From NCBI GenBank assembly GCA_036365515.1, contig CM070876.1, positions 172,633,978 to 172,697,977 of the forward strand: a stretch of 64,000 bases of DNA. The letters run 5' to 3'. Each line of letters starts with the position of its first letter. Position 1 is the stretch's first letter. The notes beneath the pieces are model-generated. The model saw only the letters and a list, made by a program, of their open reading frames with translations, was not told the origin of the DNA and made no database searches. This document shows positions 11,481-23,548 of this stretch, piece after piece. This DNA is from Torymus aiolomorphi. Its lineage: Eukaryota > Arthropoda > Insecta > Hymenoptera > Torymidae. The position numbers and the translations under genes were made by a program.

Positions 11481-13829
11481 TTCTCACACAAGCGTCGAAC
11501 CGTATTTTTTGACACGACGTGCGAGAAGTGAGATTTTTGCACGCATCGTTTAACGCAGCGTGCGAGAAATCGAACTTCTCGCACGGAGTTTCAACGAAAT
11601 TTCGGTTGTTTTTGTTCGTAAAATTTTTTAGGATGCCGTTGATATTTGAGCTCAAAACTGCGTAGGCTGGTAGATTATTACATTGCGCAGGGCAACTATC
11701 TCTTTATAAGACGTAATTCGATATATTTATTTTAATAATATAGAATTTACCGTGTTCTGCCGGTAAAACAGAGTACATGAGTATCACACCCTCTTAAATG
11801 CTCGCAATCATAGCTGTCGTTGAAAGCTTTAAATGTTCGTTGAATATTTGTCTTGCATTACAAATATTTGTCTTGCATTGAAAAACATCTGTGTGTTAAT
11901 TTCTTTGTAATAAGTAAATGTATACGGCGAAATTACAATTTTCCATAAGAATCCGTGTTGATCAGCTGAAAATAAAAACATCGATATCTTTTTTCACAAA
12001 CTCGTTCGGCTTCTAAAATTTTAACTGGGTAATTTTTGCACCTATTTCGAATAGTACACCAAATTTTAGAATATTCTGTGTGTTAATTCTTTCACTGATA
12101 GGACTCCCTTAAAACATCTTTTTGAACATTTTTTGTCTCAAAAATTTTTTCCACCGTTACAAAGCTTCCTCTATGAGGAAGCAAAAACAGTTTATTGAAA
12201 TTTTTAATGAAACTAATAAAGATGAAAATTTGATTTCTTCACAGAAAAATGATACTAGTAATATTGAGCACATTTAGTGTCTACACAAAGACCCTACACG
12301 TCTTTTTAAAGCTTGCTTGTGATTGGCTGTTACGTATTATTCCTCGGTGTTCTTTCATTCGTGCAAAAGCCCTAAGAGTTATTGAAATCGGTTTATATCA
12401 AGCCAGGACTAGTATAAGAAAAAAATTAAGTGCCTTAGAGACGAGAAAAAACGAGTTTCACAGGCCCACACTATACGAGTAATAATATGGACGGCACGTT
12501 TCAGTATGTACATAAGAAACGGCTTGTTGCTTCGGCACTCTCCTTCACGGATTTTTGATTTTATGTTCATTAAAGCAATCTAACAAGTAAATAGTATTCT
12601 AAATAAGAAATTTAAATATCATTCATAATTTGTTCAGTTTGAGTTAGGTATTGGTTTCGTACATCTTAGAACAATCTTCGACCATAAAAAGAAATTAACA
12701 CAGATTTTTTTGTAGAAAGATAACTATTAAATAGTAGTTTTCGTATCAAGGGTATACAGTATAACTGTACGCCCTAAGTGGGAATTGTTGGATATGATAT
12801 ATAGTAGTAGACAAATCAAATACAGAAGGTATATTTGGTGTATCGAAAAGAAATTTTTTTACTAATTGAACTTACCGTAAACCGTAAAATTTTGGTGTAT
12901 TTTCCACATACTTATTTTCGGAGTAATCGTTCAGTACCTAATCGTATGATGTTATTATGAAGAATCAAGCTTAATTTTGTCTTTATGTACAAAATTTTAT
13001 TTTTATCACGTAAAACAAGTATTTTTTATACTAAGAAGGAGAGTGCACCTTCGGAACCTGAATTTCAGTTCTGACCGCACTAGAGCATAGTAAATATAAA
13101 AAAAAATAGACACATGTCTCAGGATTTTGTCCAATGGGTTCTGGAACATACTTTAATCAAGCAGAATAGTTTATTTTTTTAGTGGTTTTTTAGCTATAAT
13201 TAACTGTGTCACCAATAACTTGACATACAACACTTTTTCCCCGTAAGCAATTAAGGAAGTCTTCTATAATGGTTAATATTACATTTTTCACCCACTACTT
13301 TGCTAAATTTCACTCCACTATTTTGCTAAAATTATCCTGAGCCACTTTAAAGCCTTTAGAAACTTACAAAATTAATAGTTTACCCGTATTTATTGATTTT
13401 TAAAATGATTGGTTTAATCTTTACAATATCTTTCAAACATTCTATGTATGCTTTCTTTTTGCTAAATTATACTATTTTCTTTAAGAAAATTGCTCCAATT
13501 TCTAAATAAGTAATAGTAAACAATAATAAATAATGAACACAAATGATGAGTTTTATATGAACCCGTTGTTTGTACTTCAAACTCTCTTCATATTTTATTA
13601 TACGTTCCTTTAAATCTTACATTAATTTCTTGCTTTGTCTTCTGCTCACATTCATATATTATTTTACTAAATTACTACTTTCTTATTCAACTATAATTAT
13701 ATGAACATTTCTATTCTAAGCTACAATTGAAGATATCAACTTTTTTTTACACTTCTTCCATAACGCATCACCTTTCAATTTGCTTATATATATCCTTGAA
13801 TAATTTTTATCACTTGTCACACATATACC

Positions 13830-14060
13830 TATACTCGACGACGCCACGCTGCAAGAGGATGCAGCAGCACGCGACGGAGATTCTACGGGGCTGATATATG
13901 CGTGTCGAACGGTCGCGCGGTGAAATGCAGGCGCCGAAATCGTCTCGCGTTTCGCTGCTCGTGTCGTCGTCGTCGTCGTCGCGCTGGTATATAGTAATAT
14001 ACAAGACGCGCACGGATTATGTTTTTCGAAATTATCGCGCGTTATTTATATATTTATGCG
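13830..14060 (+). promoter_or_regulatory. CpG-rich patch, possible RECK promoter or 5' untranslated exon
   Basis: A short GC- and CpG-rich stretch (many CG dinucleotides, a GTCGTCGTCGTC run at about 13963) sits in AT-rich DNA about 760 bases upstream of the first clear RECK exon, on the correct side for a promoter. The open frames in it have no signal peptide or cysteine pattern. This placement is inference only. Confidence 0.25.
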
Positions 14061-14456
14061 CGGTGGGTACAGTGTTAGGATAGATGCGGAGAGGGAGATA
14101 AAGTGGTGGGGTTGCTGGAGGACAATTTAAATGGCTGTTGAGCTGTATTTCTCGTGTTTATGTGTACTTTGTTGTGAAGAGGTGTATGGTGTAAATTTGG
14201 GTGGAGAGATGATCGGTTGTATAGTTTTGATGTTTGTTGGGTATATGCCAATTTGAGGACCAGTTATATCTAATCTACGCGATTTACACAAATTGTCCGA
14301 TAAATAAATTAAACTTAGCTTCATCTAATTATTCTTTTTTTAATAAAAACCCTAGACTCGAGAATATTCGAAACAGGAGTTTCCTGTGGACTTCCTGTAC
14401 CTCTTATTGGTAAAGATAAAATCTAATAAATTCATCTTATACACTTCCTATGCCAG

Positions 14457-14506
14457 CCCTCTGCGGAATTATAAAATGGAATCGTGCCTGAAAGAATGCT
14501 TATTAG
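14457..14506 (+). CDS. Possible small upstream RECK exon
   Basis: A 50-base candidate exon bounded by a CTATGCCAG acceptor and a TTAG/GTAC donor. Its frame (16 codons plus split bases at both ends) joins the 14819 exon in phase. It supplies two cysteines (ESCLKEC) ahead of the next double-cysteine motif, as expected between the first and second RECK cysteine repeats. It is short and may be coincidence. The signal peptide and first double cysteine would still lie further upstream. Confidence 0.25.
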
Positions 14507-14818
14507 GTACTATGACAAATATTGAAGAAAATTTATTAAAATAAATAATTCGCATTTATTTACTTATCTTCAAAGATCCCTTAAAGACCTATTAATACTA
14601 CGATTATTTACATTATAATAAACACAATTATTTTATAACAACGGTTAATAAAAATAACTAATAAGATTCAATAATTTGCTACCTTCTTAAAATAAAACCC
14701 ACACTACCTCATAAACTAAAAAAAAACTGCTCCAATCTTCGTCCTCTAAAAAAAATGTTTCACGTTCACTCAAATCCTCCATAACACAAGACTAACTCTC
14801 CATATTCACCCCCCACAG

Positions 14819-17800
14819 ACATCGAGCGCAACGAGCAGTGGTCGGGCCGCACCTGCTGCCAGCTCGCCCAGAATCCGCTCTGCCGCGCTGGTTGCGCGAC
14901 GGCGGGCGACCGGCACGAGCTCCGTGGCTCCTGCCGCTGGAGCGACGAACCCGACCTCGCCGACTGCCTCGAGGAACGCGAGGAAGCCGAACAGTGCTGC
15001 TCTAGCGTGGCCAACGCCACCTGCAGAGGCATATGCAAGGAGCTGTTCCATAAACCGGGCAAGCAGAGCGCGCTAAAGATGTACAGCAGTAAAGGGTGCT
15101 TTCACCAGGTGCCCAAGTGTCTGAAGAGCGTCGCCGAGGTGAAGCCCAGCGAAGATCCTAAGCTGCGTGAGTTTGGTTTTTTCTTTTTGTAATAATTTGA
15201 TAATGTATGGGAAAGAGGTATCGTGATTTTAAATAAACGAAAAATTGAGCGGATTGTGGAAGAATGTAATATCGAAAATTTTTAGCATCAGCATTATATA
15301 GTCATTTAACTATCGTTTCTGTAGAACACAATAATATATAGATCTTTTATCTTATTGATTAAAAATTATGCAAACTCTTCTTATTTCTTAAAAAAAGTAT
15401 GACGATATCTTTGGAATTCTTTCTTTTGTCAAAACACTCGAAATCAAATCGTATAATAAATAAAAAAAATGTTCTCTCCACCTACACAGACCTGCACTGC
15501 TGCGAGCAAGCGCCGAACCAGCTCTGCATGGACACCTGCGTGCGCGCCCTACACACCGTGCCAACGATCCACGACATGCTCGACGCCCTCGAGGAGTCCT
15601 GCAGCCCGATCTTCCCGCACTTGCCGCTCTGGAGCTGCCTCCTCAAGGCCTCGCCTTCCAAACCCCAACGATTGCCGCTTAACGCGGGCAAATTGACGTG
15701 CTGCACGCGGGCGACGAGACGCTCCTGTCAGAATCTCTGCTGGCAAGCGTTCCAGACCGACTGGTCCGCCTGGCAGAAGCTGGAGACGACGTGTCTGGCG
15801 TCCAGTGCGGAGAACGATCTGAGGAGGTGTCTCGAGGATACCGAGGATACTTGCGAGATGGGATGTTCGGGGTTGTCGTTCTGCTCGAAGTTCAATGACA
15901 GACCGACGACGTTGTTCAGGTGAGCGTTGTTTGCGATGGTATAATGGTTTGAGTGAAAATGAAAATTATCTCAAATATGTGTTGCCATTAGTGTATAACA
16001 CACACGATTCATGATAAAAACAGTAAACAAAAATTAAGAGTGAAAACATAAAATCAAATAATCATGGTAATTTTACATTCTATTCGACGTGCAGTAATAT
16101 TTATGGAGTTAAATTTAATCGCTAACTTAACGACAGCCTGCACTACTAAACTGATTACTTTGAATGCTCAAACGTGCCATAATATATCGATTTATATTCA
16201 CTGCAATGACGCAATTGAACGTCATGTAGTCTTTGCTCCCACTTTAAAATTGCTCGGCCAAGCTTGGAGTTCCTCGTATGAATAACAGGAAACCCGACGA
16301 AGTATATAGGAATGCCGTATTTGACCAAGCTATTTCAAATCTCGTGTTTGGCTAAGTAATTTTAAATCGGGTGCGAAAAGGTTACACGTAAAAAGAATCC
16401 ATACCTGTGATATACGCTTGGAATTTCGTAAATAAATGTTTGTAGTTCTTAGAAATTCTTAGAAATTACTCTTCAATGCGCATCATATCCCATCACATGC
16501 AGTATAATAATAGTATATTACGATACATGTGTCACGCCGTGCTGTGGGCCACTGAAGTCACATGTATCGTACGATATTTTATAGCACGTTTACCTATAAG
16601 TCCGCTGTCACGCCTATCCGTGTCATAAGCAGTTCATTATTGCGCCGTGAGGTTAGCGCACGAGCGTAGCGAGCGCGATAAACACGGTGCAATAATGGAC
16701 TACTTAAGTCACGGATAGGCGTGACTTAAGTGCAGACTTAGGTCACGCCGTGCTATAAAGTAAATTACAAATGGAATGATTCTACCAACCCAGAACTTAT
16801 ACCCACAAGATATACAAGAAAATAGATAAAAAATTGTAAACCCAAAAAAAAAACCTCCACCCATCTCGCCCATTCCAGAACCTGCACACCGGCGGCCGAC
16901 GAATCCGCCAAATGGGAGGCGGACCACTGGATCCGCGGCGGAATAATCGCCGGCCTTAGCGTGCCGGTCCGGGCCGCGCCATCTTGTCCTATCGACACAC
17001 TGCGCGCAGCCGCGTGTCTCCTGCAACTCCGGCCCTGTGAATCCCGAGTCCACGAGACTCGACTCTGCCGTGAGGACTGTATGGAGCTGATGACGAGCTG
17101 CGTGGATTGGTCGGCGGTGAAGGGCGACAACGCCGCGACCCTTTGCGCTAAACTGTCGCCGCCTAAGGCGGACATGCCCTGCGTGTCGATGAGGCCGTTC
17201 CTCGAGGACCCGAGGGAGCAGAACCAACCGCCGCTGAGGATCGAGGAGGATATCAATATGCCCTGCAGGAATAATCCATGCGCGCAGGGACAGATTTGCG
17301 TCGTGCAGCCGGAGGAGAGGAGGAATTATAAGTGTGTGCCTGGTACGTTGTGTTTGATGATTTTTTTAATTATGTGTGTGAATTCTAGATCTTTTTTCGG
17401 TTTGTATATCTGAAGATGTTATTCGTTGTCGTTCTGCTGCTGAATTATATATTCGACACGTTTGAAATTATATTTATTATCAGAAATTACGCTCCAAATA
17501 ATTTGATAACATTAGATTAGCAAATATATTTTTTTTAATTTCTTATTATTTATACAAATTTTCTAAAACCGTGCAAAATATCAACTATACCATCCAAAAT
17601 TCGACACAGCATAATATGCTCAAGTGAAACAAAAAGTAAAAAAGTAAAAAATACTATAATATATACACTTGCGAATTACACAATGCAACTCGATCCGATC
17701 TAATTCACTATTAATTCACCTATAACTCTGATATTTAATATAACCAACCCCGTATAATCAACCATTCACAGGCTGCTTCCTCGGCGAGATGTCGCATCAG

Positions 17801-20620
17801 CTGATCCCCGTGAACACCTGGGCCCAGATACCCCGCTACGACCGTCAGGGCTGCTACCGGGTGTGCCGCTGCTCGATCTCCGGCACCCTGGAACGTTGCC
17901 ACGAGCTGAACTGCCCAGCAGCTACCACCTGCTGGGTGCAGAACAGCTTCGTCGCCCACCGCTCCTCGTTCTACCTCGAGTGCAATCCGTGCCGCTGCTT
18001 CGAGGGCGAGGTCACCTGCTCGCGACGTAGCTGCGCCGAGCCCAGGATAGCGAGCCTGCCCTGCGACTGTCCGAACCATTACGTGCCGGTGTGCGGCAGG
18101 CTGGGAGTGACCTACGCCTCCGCCTGTCTAGCCAAGTGTTCCGGACTTCTGCCCAACGAGGTGGAGTACGGGAGCTGCTCCTCCAAGGATCCCTGCGCCG
18201 GTAGGCCCTGTGGCAGCGACGAGAGCTGCGTGAAGAGGCCCAGGGTCTGTCTGTCACTGATACACAAGCCCTGCGAGCAGTACGAGTGCGTGCCGTTCAA
18301 GTGCGATCACCGAGAGGACTCGAAAGGTAAGCGGCTGTTTTCGAATGTTTTCAGAACGTCCTCTAAAAGTACCTAAATTTGTATTTTATACCATGTATTA
18401 TTAACTACGGATAAAGTATACGTATCATATGGCTGAAAAGTTGAGATATCAGCTTGACGGTCCGAAAGGGTGAAGAAAAAAATTTCCGATATAAGGATTA
18501 TGTATGGGTTTTAAGGGACGCGAAACGCCATGATATTTCTATATCTTGCACCTTTATTACAACAAAAAGCGGTGAAATTTTCGGTTTTCTCAACTCTCCT
18601 TTACCGTTACCCCCGAGAATACAATACGGCTATTTAAGTGCGTAAATATGTGATTTATTATATACATATATATATTTCAGCCCGTATATTCATATGTCAC
18701 TTAGGTAAAATAATAATTTTCCTTCAAAGATGATATATTGGCTGTCACAGCCCCTTCTAAAGGTATAGTTAATGAGATTTTAAACGATCATCAAAGTTGG
18801 TCGATAAAATTGTTGATTCAGTTGAAATATTTGCAATTGAGACCAAAAAATTGTTAAACTATAAAAGTTATATATACATCTCCAGATCTCTCTATGGAAG
18901 TCTTGCAGACTATAAACTATAGTATATATTTTTATACTATTAGGTTGAAATTTAACATTCGTAAAATCGTTTTTGACAAACTTCTAAACTGTATACCTAA
19001 TCACATATTCACATATAAAATGCGTTATGAATTCCTCGCAATCCTATAGAAATACCTTATCAAATATTATACGTCTCGTTTATATCAAGCTATTTGAGTA
19101 AAAATACACTCTTGCACCCACCAATGAAAAAAAAAAAAGAAAAACAAAAAGAAATTAAAGAAAAATCCTTTTCACCCACAGGCCCAGTCTGCGACACGGA
19201 CAACCGCCAGCACACGACTCTCTGCTCCCTCATCCGGTCCGGCGGCGTTCTAGCCTACCGCGGGCCCTGTCTACGGGGTTGCAGCTTACGCGGTCCCGTC
19301 TGCGGCATCAACGGCGAGACGTACGCGAGCGAGTGCGCCGCTTGGTCGGAGCGCGCCATCGTCGACTACCCGGGCACCTGCGTCGCCGTCGGCCTCGTCG
19401 CCGAGCAGCCGAAACCCCGGTGCGGCGACGCCGTCAGCTGTCCTGCCCTGGCGAGGCCGTTCTGCGTCGGTGTCACACCGCCCGGGGCCTGCTGTCCACT
19501 TTGCGGTGGCGCGGCGAGGCTGTTTTACTCGAAGAAGCAGGTGAGTTGGAAGGGAAATGGATTTTTGAGTGGTTAGAATTTATCTAATTATAGAAAGAAA
19601 ATAGAAAGAATGTTTGATGGTTGGTGAAAATTATATTTAAAATGTGCGTTAAATATGTTAGTTTTGGGACCCATTCATGACATGCAAATTAATTTGTACG
19701 ACACCCGTTTATAATATAAGGAGCTTTTATCTATTTATATAGTATAGTTACTTTCCAGTTTTAGTAAACAGAAAACAACAGTTTCGTTGCAGTCTTTCTG
19801 TCGTTTCACATCGCATTAACATAAATTATGAAAGTTGCTACTTGCCTTTAATCACACAATTACGAAAACATTTACAAGTTATTTTTACTTCTTTGAAGTC
19901 CGAATATAACATATTCATTAGTTCATTTTGTAAACCTGAGCTACTTTGTCAAGAATTCGGAGCATATTACTGCGTTTTAAGCTCATTAGCGAATACTAAA
20001 TATTTTTAACTTCTTGAAATTTTTTTTTAATAATCAATACTGTAGATTTCCATGCTCAATACTTTAAATTCTCCACTTTATAAATTTTCCAAATAGTTTA
20101 CAAAACTATGTCTTTTTACATTATAACTGTACCTCTGACTAAAAAATCCCAGTTTTAAAAATAACTATACATTTCCAAACTTTCACTCCTCACTTCATTA
20201 ACAACACCTCACTTTCACCACCAGCTCGACCGAATCTACTACCAGCTGACGGACGAGTCGGACAAGCACATCGTCACTCTGGACGCCATGCTTTCGGCGC
20301 TCTCGCGTCAGCTCCAGGTCGCCGAGTGCACCCTGCGCGGCACGCTCACACCCGAGGGTGACATCTTCCTGATCAACCAGCCAGTGTCGAAGACACCCTC
20401 GGATCTCCAAGCAGCCGCGTGCGTCGCCGAGATCGAGAAACTCGTCAGCAGGATAGCGGAGCGCAGCCCGAGGATCGTCTCCGAGGTGCCATTAAGCTCG
20501 CTCACTAGGGCCGAAGTCGCGCACTCCAGGGTCTCCAGTGGCGTGATGAAGCAGAAGGTGATGTGGCGGCTGTTGGTGCTACTCGTGGGATTCGTCGTTG
20601 TATTAAGAGTGGTATTTTGA
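14819..20620 (+). CDS. RECK-like GPI-anchored, Kazal-domain protein, 5' end not found
   Basis: RECK is an extracellular, membrane-anchored glycoprotein; in vertebrates it restrains metalloproteinases and acts as a Wnt7 co-receptor component. Its insect role is less clear. Exons: 14819-15166, 15490-15919, 16879-17342, 17772-18326, 19182-19540, 20225-20620. All have AG/GT borders and compatible phases, giving 849 visible residues against about 970 in human. Domain order matches RECK: double-cysteine repeats in exons 1-2 (TCCQLAQNPLC, QCCSSVANATC, HCCEQAPNQLC, TCCTRATRRSC); frizzled-like cysteine-rich region in exon 3; a Kazal module in exon 4 (PVCGRLGVTYASAC); another Kazal module (PVCGINGETYASEC) and a CCPLC motif in exon 5; and a C-terminal hydrophobic tail (WRLLVLLVGFVVVLRVVF) typical of a GPI signal. 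The signal peptide and first cysteine repeat are not identified. Convergent with DDX46. Confidence 0.93.
16510..16760. repeat. Nested hairpins in RECK intron
   Basis: Two hairpins lie in the intron between the second and third RECK exons seen. The first is TACGATACATGTG...CACATGTATCGTA at about 16517-16572. The second is CACGCCTATCCGTG...CACGGATAGGCGTG at about 16605-16725, around a core GAGCGTAGCGAGCGCG. An outer TATAGCACG/CGTGCTATA pair encloses the second. This is probably a miniature element of the same family as 510-780 and 11408-11480. Confidence 0.55.
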
Positions 20621-23548
20621 GGGTTATTGATAGGGAAATATTGGTGCTGATCGGAGACTACTAAGAGTTACCTGCGTACAGTTTTCGCGGATCGGCCTAT
20701 GATGGGTTAGAATTTTTTTTTTTATTGTACATATTTATTTTATGTTCTTTGTGTAAGATTTTTTTTTTCAATGGTATAGACATTATTTTATAGAGTTTAT
20801 ATGCGGAGGAGATGGCGTTTGACTGATATGAAAAATTTTAGGTGGATAAGGGAACGACGGTGCTCTATTTCGCACGAATAGAATCGTTGACATTGTTAAA
20901 TTATTGTAATGTAGTTTACACATAAGTCTATTTGCATAAAGACGATGATTACCAAAATCAAAAGTAATGTAAAAGAAGGTGCTATGAAAAATTAAAGTCA
21001 CTATACCGATTCAGAGGCAGTGCCATGTTGGTGTAAATAGTTTTATTAGTAATAATTTAATCTTAATTGCAATGTTAAGTAGAAAAATAGCCTAGTTTGT
21101 ATAACTTACAAAACATGGCGCTGCTATGAAATTATTGTCTTCAACAATGATGGGTACCTGTATTAAAAATAACTCACAAAAAAAATTATGTAAAAAAATG
21201 TTAAAATTGAAATATATATTTTGTACAAGCATATTCTCAGACGTAAAAATCAAAAAGTGCTTAATGAAAAATATTTTGTGAAATAACATAATTTTTCCAA
21301 ACTCATGCATTTATGCTCAATACTATATATTGCTCAAAAGGTAACCCACTCAATGTCTGTGATTGTTCTAGTGCCTATGCAGATAAATTTAGGAATAATT
21401 TTTTATTCATTAACTATATTGTATAATCCTTGTCTCTTATCAAACACTGCCAAAGAGAGGACGTTTTAAATATCAATATATACTGTACATGACATTGTAA
21501 ATAATTATGCAATAAGTTACTATGTAAATTAAGTTACCGCATTTTAGTAAGACATACCAAATATAGTTGTAATCTGAAGATATGAACGTCGAAAGTCATA
21601 TTTTTTGTAGTCAGGAAAAGAAAATATAACACAGTTTGTTATTCATGTTAAATATTAACGTTTATATTATCATTTGTATGTATAATAAAATGTCTAATTT
21701 TTACCTTAAATTACAATTTTTTTATTTAAATTGTACTAAACAGTACATTGTCATTCTATTTGCAATTAGCATTCGTTTCCCTTTAGTAGATACATTTTAT
21801 AAACCCTAAATTCTGTATCTATTAATAATTTCACAAAAAAAGACAATATAAATACATTTGTATGATTATTATTTCATAAATGTAATCTCGTTCTCAAAAA
21901 ATAACTAAAAATGCTTAAATGATTGAATATTCAAAGTATCAAAAAATATAAAGAATTTTCATTAAATAACTAAGACTGTTGAAAATTTAATATACGGCAC
22001 CGATTACAGTGATTATAGTTTTATTTTACGTTTTTATGTTTGATTTCTCTAATAAATATATTATTTATTTATTATGCTATAGAAGAATTTTTCTACCAAT
22101 ATTTATTTGTCAATCTATATGATACTGTTAATAAAAATATCGAAACAATAATTGCACGAACAGTGCTCTAACACTCTAAGGATTGCTTCTGACACTTGTT
22201 ACATGGTAGTTATGAAACATATGCACTAAACAATACACAATGGGATAATTGAGATAAGGCTTTGGATTTGCTTTGAAATTGTTTTGAATAACTGAAAATT
22301 TTTAAATCAGAATTCTAAAAATTTGAAATTATCATTTTCTATTATATATAACATTTACAATAGATTTAACAGGCTAATATTTAAAACTTTTCTGATTATA
22401 CAGCTTTTTGAAATTCTGATTTTAAAATTACGACAATTAATATTCCCGGCTTTAACAAAATTTGAATAGTACTTCTCTTCCAACTTGATAATTTGGCATT
22501 CATATATAAAAAATTGAAACGAAATAGCACTGTCCTGTGTTCCTTGCTAAGCACTAAAAAAGAGAAGAGAAAATATGAAATATTAGAATTGTCCTCCAAA
22601 AATGACTTTAAAAGTTGAATGTCAAAAATACAGAATAAATCAGTGAAGAATGTCAGTAAATTAAGAAAACAGTAGATAAGACAATAATATTGATCTTTGG
22701 ATTAAAGTTTTTAACATTCAATGATTTAAAGAAATTTTTTATAATGGATGTTCGGGATAATATATATGTGATAAATTTTTTCTCATTTCACAGTTATCCA
22801 CCTACAAGGGATGTCCAATTATTGATTTCAGTTATACACTTATGATATTATGATTTTATTTTTGTAATTCAATACAAATACGTTTAATCTATATTGTATT
22901 TTTACATCTTAATATTATGCTTATTAAATCTACTACACAAAGCACACTTAACTATGTTGTCATTAATAAATCAAATTAAGGCTTTCCCGTGTAGCGGTAG
23001 TGCCTAGATATCTCATCATCGTTCTTAAAAAGTACCTCTAAAAGTAAGAATGTCTATTAAAAGGTACTGAAATTTGAATGTTCACGAGTCTTGTGAAATT
23101 CCTAAACAGTATATACAAAATTTAAAAATTAGCAACATTTCGAAGTACACTAATTTTTATATAAATTTATTATTTTCATTACAAAATTCATTTATTAATA
23201 TTTGTCAGCACGTTGTAACATCGACACTCGCGTTGTTAACATTTCGTAGTAATAGACGGTTTCAGATATACGAATAAATATCGAACCAAATAAATGCTAT
23301 TCAATTAGGACTGTCTATCCAATGATTAAACGACGAATAACGACAAATCTTACCCTGCCTTTGGTTTCAAAATGACTTGCCCCGCTTAGTAAAACTTCTA
23401 AATTCGACATACCAATCCGTCTCATTTGCACATGATTTGCAAAGAAGCCAAATGAACATTCAAATTTACCCACAACGACAGTCTACCAAGAAAGGAAAAA
23501 AGAAAAGAAGAAAAAAAGAAGATAATTGTGCCATAGTCAAGAAGATGT
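20621..23548. other. RECK 3' flank and DDX46 3' flank (convergent intergenic)
   Basis: AT-rich, with no open frame worth calling. An AATAAA at 21684-21689 is a candidate distant RECK polyadenylation signal, and an ATTAAA near 20990 a nearer one. The transcript ends of the two convergent genes must lie in this 2.9 kb. I see no structured RNA or mobile element in it. Confidence 0.5.

Larger units (their letters stand above)
10083..14456. other. Repeat-rich interval between protease and RECK
   Basis: No gene is supported. Contents: the 35-bp inverted repeat at 10627-10661; diverged tandem copies, roughly 300 bp each, at about 10740-11380 (recurring GATAATCTCTT and GTCGATAAATCAAGTATT); a hairpin with GAGCGAAGCGAGGG core at 11408-11480; a block at 11930-12070 resembling 34690-34800; a diverged direct repeat of about 66 bp shared by 10228-10294 and 12249-12314; and a CpG-rich patch at 13830-14060. 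The frame at 12249-12482 has no recognisable feature. Confidence 0.5.

Noticed and set aside
12249..12482. 77-codon plus-strand frame
   Set aside because: Begins within a repeat shared with 10228-10294; no domain, splice partner or signal peptide.
22981..23030. tRNA-like GTAGCGGTAGTGCC phrase
   Set aside because: No B-box (GGTTCGAATCC-like) and no acceptor stem pairing could be found downstream.
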